Shown one piece after another: positions 18,421-28,098 of a stretch of DNA of 64,000 nucleotides. Where the stretch lies: NCBI RefSeq assembly GCF_030165005.1, contig NZ_JASNNW010000004.1, positions 62,001-126,000 of the forward strand, given 5' to 3'. Position 1 is the stretch's first letter, and each line of letters opens with the position of its first letter. The notes beneath the pieces were generated by a model that was not told the DNA's origin, searched no databases, and saw only the letters and a list, made by a program, of their open reading frames with translations. The translations under genes were made by a program, and so were the position numbers. This DNA is from Blastococcus capsensis. GTDB lineage: Bacteria; Actinomycetota; Actinomycetes; Mycobacteriales; Geodermatophilaceae.

Positions 18421-18634
18421 GTGGCCCAGCCTATGCCCGGCTCGGGCGGGTCGTCGCGGCTCGAGGCGGGCTCCACCGCGGTGGAGTCGGGGCCCCGCTC
18501 CACCCGGTAGGCCGCCGCGCCGGCGCGGCGGCCACCGCCTCCACCAGTTCGGTGCCCCGGTGGACCAGCCCGGGCACCGTCGTCGGTGGCGTGGCCGCCG
18601 GGGAGGCCGGGATCGTAGGTGCGCTCGCGGGCAT
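18417..18634 (-). pseudogene. Small ORF between amine oxidase and lipB, frameshifted
   Basis: ATG 18634 overlaps the amine oxidase stop as TGATG. The first ~38 codons ([15 protein letters not shown] to [15 protein letters not shown]) have high G/C at third positions. After the GCC/GCG run at 18511-18530 the coding signal moves to another frame, [19 protein letters not shown], ending at TGA 18419-18417, which overlaps the lipB GTG. One missing base in the run would restore a ~72-residue protein. No function is recognised. The double overlap suggests an intact operon member in the ancestor. Confidence 0.4.
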
Positions 18635-19890
18635 CAGCCGGTGCTCCGCCGGGCGGGTGGCCCGGGGCGGCGGAGCACGCCGAGGACGGCGCGCGCCGCG
18701 CGGGCGCCGCTGGCCATCGCGCCCTGGATGGACGGCGTGTCCCGGTGGTCACCGCAGACGAACAGGCCGTCCCCGAGGTCGACCGGGCGGCGCAGCTGCA
18801 GCGGCGGCAGCGCAGCCGGCTGGGCGCCGCGCACCGTGACCGAGGTGAGGTGCTCGAGATCCGACGGCGACACGTCGTGGGCCGCCGCCACCTCGGCGCG
18901 CACCTCGGCCTCCGGGGTCGGGTCGAGGGTGGAGCTGGCGACCAGCGCGCGCTCGTCGGGGCTGTACCGGGGCTGGGCATCGGAGACCACCGCGCTGTTG
19001 ACCAGCCGGCCACCCGGCTGCCCCAGCACGATCAGCGGCGTCGGCCAGGGAGACTCGGGCAGCACGTGCAGGTGCGTGGTGACCTGCCGGGGTGCGGCGG
19101 CGTCGACAGCAGGGAGCAGCCCGGCCGCCGTGACGGGATCGGTCGCGACGACGACGGCGTCGGCCCGCCACGTGCCGTCGTCCGTGACCGCCGCTCCGGG
19201 GCGTACCGAGCGGACGGCGGTGTGCAGGTGCACCCGCCCGGGGCCGAGGCGGGCAGCCAGCTGTGCGCCGATGGCCTGCATGCCGTCGGCCGGGAGCCCG
19301 GTGGCCCCCCGGACGAAGCTGCGCCAGAGCAGGCGCACGTACCGGCTGGAGGAGGCCAGCTCGTCCTCGAGCAGGACTCCGGCGAGGAAGGGCCTGAGGA
19401 AGCGGGCCACGGCGGCGTCCCCGACGCCCGCCGCGCGCAGCGCCCGTACCGCCGGCTCGTCCGGAGTCCGGAGCAGGTGGCCGACGGGGGCGTACCCGGC
19501 GCGGGCGGAGAAGGCGACCAGGGCGGCCTTCTCCCGGAGGGACCCCAGTGGCGCTGCCGCCGTGCCCGGCGCCGCGGCGGGGCGCCGCCGGGGGTCGACG
19601 ACCCGGTGCACGCGGCCATCGACCCGGAGCACCGCCCCCCGCTCGAAGCAGCCGAGCTCCAGGGCGGGCAGGTCGAAATCGGCAGCCCTGGGGTAACCGG
19701 TGTTGAAGACCTGGAATCCGCGGTCGACGACGAAACCGTCGATGCGCTGGCTCGCGACGCGCCCGCCGACGTGCCCACCTGCTTCGAGCACCTGCACGTC
19801 CAGGCCGGCCCCGGCCAGCCGCGTCGCCGCCGACAGCCCTGCCAGCCCCGCCCCCACGACGAGGACCTCGGCCCGCAGCGGCAACGACAC
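18634..19890 (-). CDS. FAD-dependent amine oxidase / protoporphyrinogen-oxidase-like protein
   Basis: A 418-residue flavoprotein. The N-terminal dinucleotide motif VLVVGAGLAGLSAATRLAGAG and GGHVGGRVASQRIDGFVVD are typical of the NAD(P)/FAD-dependent amine oxidase and desaturase superfamily. The C-terminal FAD motif is LFVCGDHRDTPSIQGAMASG. The substrate cannot be told from sequence; carotenoid, porphyrin and amine substrates all occur in the superfamily. GTG 19890 is set by the flavin motif and by TACCTT (19902-19897) 6 nt upstream. It is divergent from the protein kinase. Confidence 0.85.
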   Translation of the reverse strand: MSLPLRAEVLVVGAGLAGLSAATRLAGAGLDVQVLEAGGHVGGRVASQRIDGFVVDRGFQVFNTGYPRAADFDLPALELGCFERGAVLRVDGRVHRVVDPRRRPAAAPGTAAAPLGSLREKAALVAFSARAGYAPVGHLLRTPDEPAVRALRAAGVGDAAVARFLRPFLAGVLLEDELASSSRYVRLLWRSFVRGATGLPADGMQAIGAQLAARLGPGRVHLHTAVRSVRPGAAVTDDGTWRADAVVVATDPVTAAGLLPAVDAAAPRQVTTHLHVLPESPWPTPLIVLGQPGGRLVNSAVVSDAQPRYSPDERALVASSTLDPTPEAEVRAEVAAAHDVSPSDLEHLTSVTVRGAQPAALPPLQLRRPVDLGDGLFVCGDHRDTPSIQGAMASGARAARAVLGVLRRPGPPARRSTG

Positions 19891-19896
19891 CGTCCG

Positions 19897-20001
19897 AAGG
19901 TAACCGGCGGCGGCCGTGGCCAACCGCCTGGACGGGTCCTCGGGGACGGCGGCCGGGCCTGTGGACAGCCGCAGCGGCGGATGCGCCGACCGCCCTACTC
20001 T
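19897..20001. promoter_or_regulatory. Divergent leaderless-type promoters of amine oxidase and kinase
   Basis: A minus-strand -10 TACCTT at 19902-19897 is 6 nt before GTG 19890. A plus-strand -10 TACTCT at 19996-20001 is 7 nt before ATG 20009. Confidence 0.5.
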
Positions 20002-20008
20002 CCCCGTC

Positions 20009-21622
20009 ATGTCCGCCGTCGTCCCGCCCGGAGAGCCGGGCGCCAGCCGGCCGCCGGCCGTTCCCGGCTACACCCTCGAGGCGCTGCTGGGGCGGGGCGG
20101 CTCCGGGGAGGTGTGGCGGGCCGTTCCGCGGGAGGGCGGGGCGCCGGTCGCGGTGAAGGTGCTGGTCGCCGGGGACCCGGAGCGGCAGGCGCGCGAGGCT
20201 GCGCTGCTCGGGGAGCTGGATCACCCGCACCTGGTCCGGTTGCACGAAGTCGTCCACCAGCCCCGCCGCGGCGGGGCGCCGCGAGTGGCACTGGTGCTCG
20301 AGCTGCTCGCCGGGGGCAGCCTCGCCGACCTGCTCGGCCGGCGCGGCCGGTTGCGTCCGGGCGAAGTCGTGACGGCCATGGCCCCGGTGGCCGCAGCCCT
20401 CGCGCACGCGCACGGGAACGGCGTAGTCCACGGCGACCTGTCGCCGGGCAACATCGTCTTCACCGCCGAAGGTCGCCCGGTGCTCACCGATCTGGGGGTC
20501 GCCAGGGTGCTGGGGGAGACGGCGGCCGCCGAGGTCACTCCCGCCTACGTCGACCCGGCGGTCGCCCGTGGCGGCGCCCCGGGGCCTGCCTCCGACGTCT
20601 TCGGTGTCGCCGGGGCGGCCTTCCACGCGCTCACCGGGATCGCACCCTGGAACGCGGCGACCCCGGCCGACACCCTCGCGGTGGCCTCTGCCGGCCACAT
20701 CCCCGACCTGACCGAACTCGCCCCCGAGGCGCCACCGGAGCTGGTCGCGGTCATCTCCCGCGGCCTCGCGTCGGATCCGCTCGACCGGGGCAGCGCCGCA
20801 GCCTTCGCGCTGGACCTCCGGCGCGCGTGCCGGCCGGAGCCCGTGGCCCTGTCCGCGACGGCCGGCGCGGCCGGAGCCGGCCGTCCCGGCCGGCGGTCCG
20901 AGCTCACCCACGTGGTGCCCGGCCGCCGCCCCCGGCCGGCCCCGGCCATCGTCGGTCCCACGGCACGGTCCCACCGCCGGGCGAGAGGCGTCGCCGCGGC
21001 CCGGCCGAGCGGTCCGCCGGCCCGGGTGCTGCTCGTCGCGGCGCTGGTCCTGGCGGCGCTGGCCGTCACCGCCTGGGCGGGTACCCGCTGGGCCGGGAGC
21101 AGTGGCGCCCCGGGCACGTCCGTCGCCGCGGCGACCTCCGCCGCCCCCGCGTCGTCGGAGCCGGTCACCCCGCCGGACGTCCTCCCGCCGTCCCCGTCCC
21201 CGGTGGTCGCCGGAATCCCGGATCCGGTGACCGCCGACGACTGGCGCGCTCTGGTCACGGAGCTGTACGCCCGACGGGCCGAGGCGCTGAGCGGTGACCT
21301 GGCGGTGCTCGGGGAGGTCTACGCCCCGGGAAGCCCTCTGCAGGCCGCCGATGCCGAGCACGCCCGCACGCTCGCCGCGGCGGGCGAGCAGCTCAGCGGG
21401 TTCGCCCCGGCCGTCGTCGAGCTCGCCGTCGTCTCGAGCACGGGGGAGCGGGCCGAGCTCCGGCTGACCGACCGCTGGCCGGACTACCGCGTGGTGCCTG
21501 CCGGACGCCCGGACGGGGAGGTGCTGCGCACGGTGCCCGGCCGGCCGGACGCCGAGGTCCGGATGACGCTGGCGCGCACCCCCTCCGGATGGCGGATCGA
21601 GTCGGCCGAACGGATCGGCTGA
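20009..21622 (+). CDS. Membrane Ser/Thr protein kinase with atypical catalytic loop
   Basis: A 537-residue kinase. The Gly loop is LGRGGSGEVW (about 27-36), the catalytic lysine is in VAVKVL, and residues to ~280 form the kinase domain. The catalytic loop reads HGDLSPGN, with Gly for Arg and Ser for Lys of HRDLKPxN. The magnesium loop reads TDLGVAR, with DLG for DFG. The catalytic and metal-binding Asp residues are kept. A basic linker leads to one membrane helix (about 345-365), a Ser/Pro linker and an extracellular ~140-residue domain. Activity is possible but may be reduced. ATG 20009 has a leaderless -10. Confidence 0.88.
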   Translation: MSAVVPPGEPGASRPPAVPGYTLEALLGRGGSGEVWRAVPREGGAPVAVKVLVAGDPERQAREAALLGELDHPHLVRLHEVVHQPRRGGAPRVALVLELLAGGSLADLLGRRGRLRPGEVVTAMAPVAAALAHAHGNGVVHGDLSPGNIVFTAEGRPVLTDLGVARVLGETAAAEVTPAYVDPAVARGGAPGPASDVFGVAGAAFHALTGIAPWNAATPADTLAVASAGHIPDLTELAPEAPPELVAVISRGLASDPLDRGSAAAFALDLRRACRPEPVALSATAGAAGAGRPGRRSELTHVVPGRRPRPAPAIVGPTARSHRRARGVAAARPSGPPARVLLVAALVLAALAVTAWAGTRWAGSSGAPGTSVAAATSAAPASSEPVTPPDVLPPSPSPVVAGIPDPVTADDWRALVTELYARRAEALSGDLAVLGEVYAPGSPLQAADAEHARTLAAAGEQLSGFAPAVVELAVVSSTGERAELRLTDRWPDYRVVPAGRPDGEVLRTVPGRPDAEVRMTLARTPSGWRIESAERIG

Positions 21623-21641
21623 CCGGCCGCGGCGCCGCCGG

Positions 21642-22547
21642 TCACTCCCGGGCGACGGCGGCCCGGAGGGCGGCATCGACGTCGGCGTGCCGGAACCGGA
21701 AGCCGGCTCCGGTCAGCTCTGCGGGCACGGCGCGCTGGCCCGCCAGGGCTCCGACCTGGGCGAACTCACCCAGCACCACCCAGAGCGCGGGGCCGGGGAC
21801 GGGCAGCGCCGTAGGCCGGTGCAGGACCCGGCCCAGAGCCGCCGTGAACTCGGCGTTGGTCACCGGCTCCGGCCCGCACAGGTTGACCGGCCCCGAGACG
21901 GGACGGGTGAGCAGGAACCGGATCGCCGCGACCTCGTCGTACAGGCTGATCCAGGGCATGTACTGCCTGCCGGACCCCAGCCGGCCGCCCAGTCCGGCCC
22001 GGAAGATGGGCAGCATCCGGCCGAGCAGGCCGCCACGCGCGAGCACCAGGCCGGTGCGCAGCCGCACCACCCGCACGCCCGCGTCCGCGGCCGGGCGGGT
22101 GGCGTCCTCCCATGCGACGCAGACGCGGGCGAGGAAGTCGTCGCCGGCCGGTGCGGCCTCGTCGACGATCCGGTCACCCGTGTCGCCGTACCAGCCGACC
22201 CCCGAGGCGTTGAGCAGCACCCGTGGCCGGTCGGGGGCGGCCCCGACCGCATCGGCGAGCGCCTGGCTGAGGGTGGCCGTCGAGTCCACGCGGCTGGTCA
22301 GCACCGCCTGCTTGTGCCGCTCGTTCCACCGGCGGTCGCCGACACCCACGCCGGCCAGGTTGACGACCGCGTCGACGTCCCTGAGCAGGGCGGGATCGAT
22401 CCGCCGGTGCTGGGGATCCCAGCGGTGCTCCGCGGCGGTCCGCGGCGTGCGGCGGACCAGCTGCACGACCTCGTGCCCGTCGGCGCGCAACGCGGGCAGC
22501 AGGGCGCTGCCGATCAGCCCGGAGGCCCCGGCGACGGCGATCTTCAT
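21642..22547 (-). CDS. TIGR01777 family epimerase
   Basis: A 301-residue extended-SDR protein starting MKIAVAGASGLIGSAL (nucleotide-binding loop). It has the family segments VNLAGVGVGDRRW, NASGVGWYGDTGD, and a C-terminal DUF1731-type block ending in FRFRHADVDAAL. The biochemical role of TIGR01777 proteins is not settled. ATG 22547 follows GGGGAG. It lies downstream of the dehydrogenase E2 gene, as in mycobacteria, but a strong hairpin separates the two. Confidence 0.93.
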   Translation of the reverse strand: MKIAVAGASGLIGSALLPALRADGHEVVQLVRRTPRTAAEHRWDPQHRRIDPALLRDVDAVVNLAGVGVGDRRWNERHKQAVLTSRVDSTATLSQALADAVGAAPDRPRVLLNASGVGWYGDTGDRIVDEAAPAGDDFLARVCVAWEDATRPAADAGVRVVRLRTGLVLARGGLLGRMLPIFRAGLGGRLGSGRQYMPWISLYDEVAAIRFLLTRPVSGPVNLCGPEPVTNAEFTAALGRVLHRPTALPVPGPALWVVLGEFAQVGALAGQRAVPAELTGAGFRFRHADVDAALRAAVARE

Positions 22548-22589
22548 GCGGCACTCCCCGGCGGGCGCGTGTTCGGAGGGCACAACGGA

Positions 22590-22621
22590 CTCGGGGCCCC
22601 GGTGGTCACCGGGGCCCCGAG
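22590..22621 (-). terminator. Terminator of sucB
   Basis: A perfect 15-bp inverted repeat (CTCGGGGCCCCGGTG) with a 2-nt centre lies 10 nt after the sucB stop. Confidence 0.7.
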
Positions 22622-22631
22622 CGGGTGTCGA

Positions 22632-24503
22632 TCAGGAGAGGCCGAGCTCACCGTGGAACTGGCCGGCCTCGAGCCGTTCCCGCACCGTGGTGAGGAAGCG
22701 GGCGGCATCGGCGCCGTCGACGATCCGGTGGTCGTAGGTGAGGGCCAGGTAGACCATCGACCGGACCGCGATCACCTCGCCCAGCTCGGCGTCCTGGACG
22801 ACGACCGGGCGCTTCACCACCGAGCCGGTACCGAGGATGGCCACCTGCGGCTGGTTGATGATCGGCGTGTCGAAGAGCGCGCCGCGGCTGCCGGTGTTGG
22901 TCAGCGTGAACGTGCCCCCGCCCAGCTCGTCGGGCGTCACCTTGTTCGTGCGGGTGCGCTCTGCCAGGTCGCTGATCTTGCGGGCGAGCCCGCCGAGGCT
23001 CAGGTCGCCGGCGCCGTGGATCACCGGCACCAGCAGGCCCCGCTCGGTGTCGACGGCGACCCCGAGGTTCTCCGCGTCGTGATAGGTGACCGTCCCCGCC
23101 TCGAGGTCGATCGAGGAGTTCACCGACGGGTGCTGCTTGAGCGCCTCGACGGCGGCCTTCGCGAAGAACGGGAGGAACGACAGCTTCACGCCCTCGCGGG
23201 CCTCGAAGCCGCCCTTCGCCTGCTGCCGCAGCTGCGCGATGCGGGTGACATCGGCCTCCACGACGGTGGTGAGCTGCGCGCTGACCTGCAGGGACTCCAC
23301 CATGCGCTTGGCGATGACCGTGCGGAGACGGGACAGCTTCTCCGTGCGGCCGCGGACCGAGGTGTCCGGCGTGGCCGCCGGGGACGGGGTCCGGGTGCCG
23401 GTCGAGCTCGACGGTGCCGGGGCGGACGCGGCCGGGGCGGCGGACTTCTGCGCCGCCGCGAGCACGTCCTGCTTCCGGATCCGGCCACCGACGCCGGTAC
23501 CCGAGACGGTGTTCAGGTCGACACCGTTCTCGGCGGCCATGCGGCGCACCAGCGGCGTGACGTACTGACCACCGCCACCGCCACCGCCACCGCCACCGCC
23601 GTCGCCGTCGCCGTCGCCCGACGGAGCGGAAGTGGACGGCGCCTGGGGTGCCACCTGGGGCGCCGGTGCGGGCGTCGGCGAGGCGGCCGGCTGGGCGCCG
23701 CTGGCGCCGTAGTCGCCACCGGGCTGCGACGTCTCGGTCGTGGCCTGCTTGGCCGCCGGGGCGGCCTGGGGCTCCGGAGCGGCAGGAGCCTGTTCTTCCG
23801 CGGCTTCCTGCTGCGGTGCGGGAGCGGGAGCGGATCCGCCGCCGGCGGCACCGGTGCCGATGACGGCGAGCTGGGCGCCGACGTCGACGGTCTCGTCCTC
23901 GTTGACGGTGATCTCGAGCAGGGTTCCGCTGACCGGAGCAGGAATCTCGGTGTCGACCTTGTCGGTGGAGACCTCGAGCAGCGGCTCGTCCGCCGTCACC
24001 TCGTCGCCGACGGCCTTGAGCCAGCGGGTGACGGTGCCCTCGGTGACGCTCTCGCCGAGGGCCGGCATGGTCACCGGGGTGCCCTCACCGCCACCGCCAC
24101 CGCCACCGCCACCGCTGTCCGCCGACGCGGTCGCCGGCTCGTCCTGCGGGGCGGGCTGCTCCTCCTGCTGCGGCTCAGGGGCGGCGTCCTCGACCTGCTG
24201 GTCAGGGGTCTGCGGCGTGGTGTCGGCGTCCTCCGCCGAGGCGGGCGGGGCGGCGTCGCCACCGCCGTCGCCACCGATGACGGCCAGCTCCGCGCCGACC
24301 TCCACGGTCTCGTCCTCGGCCACCAGGATCCTGGTCAGCACGCCGGCGGCCGGCGACGGGATCTCGGTGTCGACCTTGTCGGTCGAGACCTCGAGGAGGG
24401 GCTCGTCGACCTCGACCTGCTCACCCTCTTGCTTGAGCCAGCGGGTGACCGTGCCCTCGGTGACGCTCTCGCCCAGGGCGGGCATGGTGACGGACGTCGG
24501 CAT
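22632..24503 (-). CDS. sucB: 2-oxoacid dehydrogenase E2 with two lipoyl domains (dihydrolipoyl succinyltransferase type)
   Basis: A 623-residue acyltransferase core subunit. Two lipoyl domains (about 2-76 and 143-217) each carry the lipoylation motif STDKVDTEI. They are joined by acidic, Gly- and Ala/Pro-rich linkers, with Gly and Asp runs at about 23570-23615 and 24085-24115. A peripheral subunit-binding domain ([17 protein letters not shown]) precedes the catalytic domain ending in [16 protein letters not shown] with the catalytic His and Asp. It serves 2-oxoglutarate or pyruvate dehydrogenase. In actinobacteria this locus encodes the shared E2 (DlaT/SucB type), so the succinyl specificity is not certain. 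The E3 gene is directly upstream. Confidence 0.93.
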   Translation of the reverse strand: MPTSVTMPALGESVTEGTVTRWLKQEGEQVEVDEPLLEVSTDKVDTEIPSPAAGVLTRILVAEDETVEVGAELAVIGGDGGGDAAPPASAEDADTTPQTPDQQVEDAAPEPQQEEQPAPQDEPATASADSGGGGGGGGGEGTPVTMPALGESVTEGTVTRWLKAVGDEVTADEPLLEVSTDKVDTEIPAPVSGTLLEITVNEDETVDVGAQLAVIGTGAAGGGSAPAPAPQQEAAEEQAPAAPEPQAAPAAKQATTETSQPGGDYGASGAQPAASPTPAPAPQVAPQAPSTSAPSGDGDGDGGGGGGGGGGGQYVTPLVRRMAAENGVDLNTVSGTGVGGRIRKQDVLAAAQKSAAPAASAPAPSSSTGTRTPSPAATPDTSVRGRTEKLSRLRTVIAKRMVESLQVSAQLTTVVEADVTRIAQLRQQAKGGFEAREGVKLSFLPFFAKAAVEALKQHPSVNSSIDLEAGTVTYHDAENLGVAVDTERGLLVPVIHGAGDLSLGGLARKISDLAERTRTNKVTPDELGGGTFTLTNTGSRGALFDTPIINQPQVAILGTGSVVKRPVVVQDAELGEVIAVRSMVYLALTYDHRIVDGADAARFLTTVRERLEAGQFHGELGLS

Positions 24504-24551
24504 CGGGGGAGGACTCCTTCTGGCGCGGTGCGGGGATGGGGGAGTGATCGA

Positions 24552-25931
24552 TCAGCCGTGCACGTGCAGGGGCTTGCCGGCCAGCGCGAGGTGCGCCTCG
24601 CCGAGTGCCTCGCTCTGGGTCGGGTGGGGGTGGATGAGGCTGGCGACGTCGTCGGCCTCGGCCTCCCAGTTGTAGATGAGCTGGGCCTCGGCGATGAGCT
24701 CGCCGACGCGGCTGCCGACCATGTGGATGCCGACGACCGGGCCGTCGGGGGCCTGGATCAGCTTGACCGCACCCGTGGTCTTGAGGATCTGGCTGCGACC
24801 GTTGCCGGCGAGGTCGTAGGTGAGGGTCTTGACCTCGCCGTAGCGCTCCTTGGCCTGCTCCTCGGTGAGCCCGACCGAGGCGACCTCGGGGTCGGAGTAG
24901 GTGATCCGGGGGACACCGGCGTAGTCGATCGGTGCCGGCTCGAGCCCGGCCACCCGCTCGGCGACGAGGATGCCCTCGCCGAAGCCGACGTGGGCCAGCT
25001 GCAGGGTGGGTACGAGGTCGCCGACGGCGGAGATGGTGGGGATGTTGGTGCGCATGTACTCGTCGACGAGGACGTAGCCACGCTCCATGGCGACGCCGAC
25101 CTCCTCGTAGCCGATGCCCGAGCTCACCGGGCCGCGGCCGACGGCGACGAGCAGCAGCTCGGCCTCGATCTCCTTGCCGTTCTCCAGCGACACCTTGACG
25201 CCGTTGTCCGTGGTCTGCACGCCGGAGAAGCGGCTCCCGAGCTCGAAGGCGATCTTGCGCCGGCGGAACGCGCGCTCCAGCAGCTTCGAGGCGGACTCGT
25301 CCTCGAGGGGGACCAGGTGCGGCAGGCCCTCGACGATGGTGACGTCGACGCCGAAGGACTTCCAGGCGCTGGCGAACTCGCAGCCGATGACGCCGCCGCC
25401 GAGGATGATCGCGGAGCTGGGTACGCGATCCAGGTTCAGCGCGTGGTCGCTGGTGATGACCTTCGTGCCGTCGATCTCCAGGCCCGGCAGCGAGCGGGGG
25501 TAGGAGCCGGTGGCCAGCAGGACGTGCTTGCCCTCGTAGGTCTGACCGTCCACCTCGACCGCCGTGGGGGAGACCAGCCGGCCCTCGCCCTCGACGTAGG
25601 TGATCTTGCGGGCCTTCACCAGCCCCTGCAGGCCCTTGTAGAGCTTCGAGACCACGCCGTTCTTGTAGTTGTTGACGCCGTCCATGTCGATGCCGGCCAG
25701 CGACGTCTTGACGCCGAACTGCTCGCCCTCGCGAGCCAGGTCGGCCACCTCGCCGGCGTGCAGCAGGGCCTTGGTGGGGATGCAGCCGCGGTGCAGGCAG
25801 GTACCGCCGACCTTGTCCTTCTCGACGAGGACGACGTCCAGCCCCAGCTCCGCGGCGCGGAAGGCTGCGGCGTAGCCGCCCGAACCACCCCCGAGGATGA
25901 CCAGGTCAGCGGGAGAGGCGGGTGCGGTCAC
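24552..25931 (-). CDS. lpdA: Dihydrolipoyl dehydrogenase (E3)
   Basis: A 459-residue flavoprotein that reoxidises dihydrolipoyl groups on E2 and GcvH with NAD+. FAD motif LVILGGGSGGYAAA, redox disulfide GGTCLHRGCIPTKALL, the NAD domain with ILGGGVIGCEFA, and the C-terminal HPHPTQSEALGEA with the catalytic His/Glu are all intact. GTG 25931 follows GAGGAG. It reads into sucB with 48 bases between, so an E3-E2 operon is likely. Confidence 0.96.
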   Translation of the reverse strand: MTAPASPADLVILGGGSGGYAAAFRAAELGLDVVLVEKDKVGGTCLHRGCIPTKALLHAGEVADLAREGEQFGVKTSLAGIDMDGVNNYKNGVVSKLYKGLQGLVKARKITYVEGEGRLVSPTAVEVDGQTYEGKHVLLATGSYPRSLPGLEIDGTKVITSDHALNLDRVPSSAIILGGGVIGCEFASAWKSFGVDVTIVEGLPHLVPLEDESASKLLERAFRRRKIAFELGSRFSGVQTTDNGVKVSLENGKEIEAELLLVAVGRGPVSSGIGYEEVGVAMERGYVLVDEYMRTNIPTISAVGDLVPTLQLAHVGFGEGILVAERVAGLEPAPIDYAGVPRITYSDPEVASVGLTEEQAKERYGEVKTLTYDLAGNGRSQILKTTGAVKLIQAPDGPVVGIHMVGSRVGELIAEAQLIYNWEAEADDVASLIHPHPTQSEALGEAHLALAGKPLHVHG

Positions 25932-26086
25932 GGGTGCTCCTCAGGTGCGTCGGGCGGCGGCCCCGCTCGAGCGGGCGGGGGCTGTGCCCCATCCTGCCAC
26001 TCCGGGAACGAGCCGGTGGGGACCACCGTTGCTCTCACGGGCGTCGCGGTGATCACCGGCGTCCGTCGAGGAGGACGGAGACGGGT

Positions 26087-26425
26087 ATGGGCCTGCTCGA
26101 CCGATGGCGCGCGCGCCGGGGCAGGGGCGCCGTCGGCGGGCGGGCCACGCTGGACCGCGGGTCGCAGCGGGAGGATCTCCGGCACCTGGAGGAGTTCGTG
26201 GCCAGCCGGCGCGGCGTCGAGGGCTACGTCGAACCGCGGACCGCCGTCACCGAGGCGACGATCGTGCTGGTTGCGGCCGACGGCGAGTGGACCCGCCGGC
26301 GCATCGGCGGTCCCGAGGTGGCCCGCCGGCTCTCCCGCGAGCTGGCGATCCCCGTCTACGACGCCCAGGTCACCGGCTATCCGCAGCGCATGCGCGACTG
26401 GAACCTCCGGCAGAAGCCGGACTGA
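26087..26425 (+). CDS. Small conserved actinobacterial protein beside lpdA and pepA
   Basis: A 112-residue hydrophilic protein, MGLLDRWRARRGRG onward, with the core LRHLEEFVASRRGVEGYVEP and the closing AQVTGYPQRMRDWNLRQKP. Proteins like this are often labelled 'oxidoreductase' at this locus, but no cofactor motif is visible, so I would not use that name. ATG 26087 follows GACGGAG. It is divergent from lpdA and convergent with pepA. Confidence 0.75.
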   Translation: MGLLDRWRARRGRGAVGGRATLDRGSQREDLRHLEEFVASRRGVEGYVEPRTAVTEATIVLVAADGEWTRRRIGGPEVARRLSRELAIPVYDAQVTGYPQRMRDWNLRQKPD

Positions 26426-26434
26426 CTATGACAC

Positions 26435-26453
26435 TGCGATCCTCCGGATCGCA
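26435..26453. terminator. Hairpin between convergent genes
   Basis: TGCGATCC-TCC-GGATCGCA is an 8-bp stem with a 3-nt loop, 10 nt after the stop at 26425 and upstream of the pepA stop at 26552. Further short G/C dyads follow to 26540. Confidence 0.45.
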
Positions 26454-26551
26454 CCGCGTCCACGTGCCGTCCCCCGATCGCGAGGAGCCGCTTCGTCGTC
26501 CCTGCGCGAACCCCTCCGGGGCTCACTCGGGACGACACCCCAACCTCACTG

Positions 26552-28063
26552 TCAGTCGGCGATGAGGTCCTCGATGGTGGCGAGCAGGGTGCGCACGGGG
26601 ACGCCGGTGCCGCCCTTGGGCGTGCAGCCCCACGGCGCACCGGTGTTGTAGCTCGGCCCGGCGATGTCGATGTGCGCCCACGGCAGTCCGGACGGTACGA
26701 ACTCCGCCAGGAAGTGGCCGCCGACGAGCATGCCGCCCAACCGGTCGGTGGTCGCGTTGACGAAGTCCGCGACCGTCGAGTCCAGGCCCTTGCGCAGCTC
26801 CGGGGGGAGGGGCATCGGCCACATGGCCTCACCGCTGCGCCGTGCGGCCACGATGACGGCATCGCGCAGGTCGTCACTGCCCATGACGCCGGCGGTGCGG
26901 CCGCCGAGCGCGACCGTCTGGGCGCCGGTGAGCGTGGAGGTCTCCAGGAGGACGTCAGGAGCGTCCTCGGCCGCGCGCGCGATGGCGTCGGCGAGCACGA
27001 TGCGACCTTCGGCGTCGGTGTTGGTGATCTCCGCCTTCTTGCCGTTGCGGAAGGTGACGACGTCGGCGGGGCGGTAGGCGGAGCCGCTGGGCAGGTTCTC
27101 CGCCATGGGCACGGTCGCGGTGACCTCGACCGGCAGGCCGAGCTGGGCGACGAGGCACACGGTGGCGATCACGGCGGCGGCGCCGGCCATGTCGCTCTTC
27201 ATGTCCTCCATCTTCGCGGCGGGCTTGATCGAGATGCCGCCGCTGTCGAAGGTGATGCCCTTGCCGACCAGGGCGATCTTCTTGCGTGCTCCGGGGCCGG
27301 TGTAGGACAGCCGCAGCAGGCGCGGCTTGCGGGTGGAGCCGCCGCCGACGGCGAGGATGCCGCCGTACCCACCGGCCGCGAGCGCGTCCTCGTCGAGGAT
27401 CTCGGTGGTCAGCCCCAGCTTCTCCCCGGCGGCGGCGCCGCGTGCGGCCAGCTCGGCGGGGAAGAGGTCGTTCGGCGGGGTGTTGACCAGGTCGCGCACC
27501 AGCGTCACCGCGTCGGCGACGGCGCGTACCCGGCGCAGGGCCGCCTCGGCGGCACCGGCGCCCGGGACGACGATGGTGAACTCGCTCGGCGGCGTGGGCC
27601 GGTCCGCGGGCAGCTGCGACTTGTAGGCGGTGAACTCGTAGGCCCCGAGCAGGGCGCCTTCGCCCACCGCGTGCAGTCGCTCGGCGTCCGGGGTGCCCCC
27701 CACGGCGGCCAGGAGGCTCACGACCGACCGGCGCCCGCGCAGCGCACGGCTGGCGGCGCCGGCGGCGCGGCGCAGCGTCTCGGGCAGGTAGCCGCCGGAC
27801 GGCTCGGGTGCGCCGAGTCCGACGACCGCGACGACCGGGAAGGGCCCCTGCCCGAACGAAGGCAGCCGGGTGACCTCGTCCTGCGCGCCCTTGGCGCCCA
27901 GGTCGGCCAGCGCCGGGAACAGCCGGCCCCCGAGCAGTCGGTCGACGGCTTCTGCCCCAGGGGTGGGTAGGAGCCCGTCGGGACCCTTGCCCACGGCGAC
28001 GACGACGGCGTCGCCGGTCAGCTTCTCGAGCGGGTGGTCGGTGGCAGAGATCGTCGGCGGCAC
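26552..28063 (-). CDS. pepA: Leucyl aminopeptidase (M17)
   Basis: A 503-residue M17 peptidase (PepA/PepB), a two-metal cytoplasmic hexamer that removes N-terminal residues. The catalytic domain has [15 protein letters not shown], with the metal-binding Lys and Asp, and [13 protein letters not shown] with the second metal set and catalytic Arg. The N-terminal ~165 residues are the regulatory domain. GTG 28063 is supported by TACGAT (28075-28070) 6 nt upstream. Its promoter lies back-to-back with that of gcvT. Confidence 0.95.
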   Translation of the reverse strand: MPPTISATDHPLEKLTGDAVVVAVGKGPDGLLPTPGAEAVDRLLGGRLFPALADLGAKGAQDEVTRLPSFGQGPFPVVAVVGLGAPEPSGGYLPETLRRAAGAASRALRGRRSVVSLLAAVGGTPDAERLHAVGEGALLGAYEFTAYKSQLPADRPTPPSEFTIVVPGAGAAEAALRRVRAVADAVTLVRDLVNTPPNDLFPAELAARGAAAGEKLGLTTEILDEDALAAGGYGGILAVGGGSTRKPRLLRLSYTGPGARKKIALVGKGITFDSGGISIKPAAKMEDMKSDMAGAAAVIATVCLVAQLGLPVEVTATVPMAENLPSGSAYRPADVVTFRNGKKAEITNTDAEGRIVLADAIARAAEDAPDVLLETSTLTGAQTVALGGRTAGVMGSDDLRDAVIVAARRSGEAMWPMPLPPELRKGLDSTVADFVNATTDRLGGMLVGGHFLAEFVPSGLPWAHIDIAGPSYNTGAPWGCTPKGGTGVPVRTLLATIEDLIAD

Positions 28064-28069
28064 CGCACG

Positions 28070-28091
28070 ATCGTATGGGCACCGCTAGCGT
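28070..28091. promoter_or_regulatory. Back-to-back leaderless-type promoters of pepA and gcvT
   Basis: Minus-strand TACGAT (28075-28070) lies 6 nt before GTG 28063 and plus-strand TAGCGT (28086-28091) lies 7 nt before GTG 28099. Only 35 bp separate the two start codons, so the -35 region of each overlaps the other gene. Confidence 0.6.
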
Positions 28092-28098
28092 GCCTTGC

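Noticed and set aside
23570-24120. Dense CCACCG repeats resembling satellite or CRISPR DNA
   Set aside because: They encode Gly/Asp-rich linkers between E2 domains in frame. There are no spacers of fixed length and no cas genes, so no CRISPR array is present.
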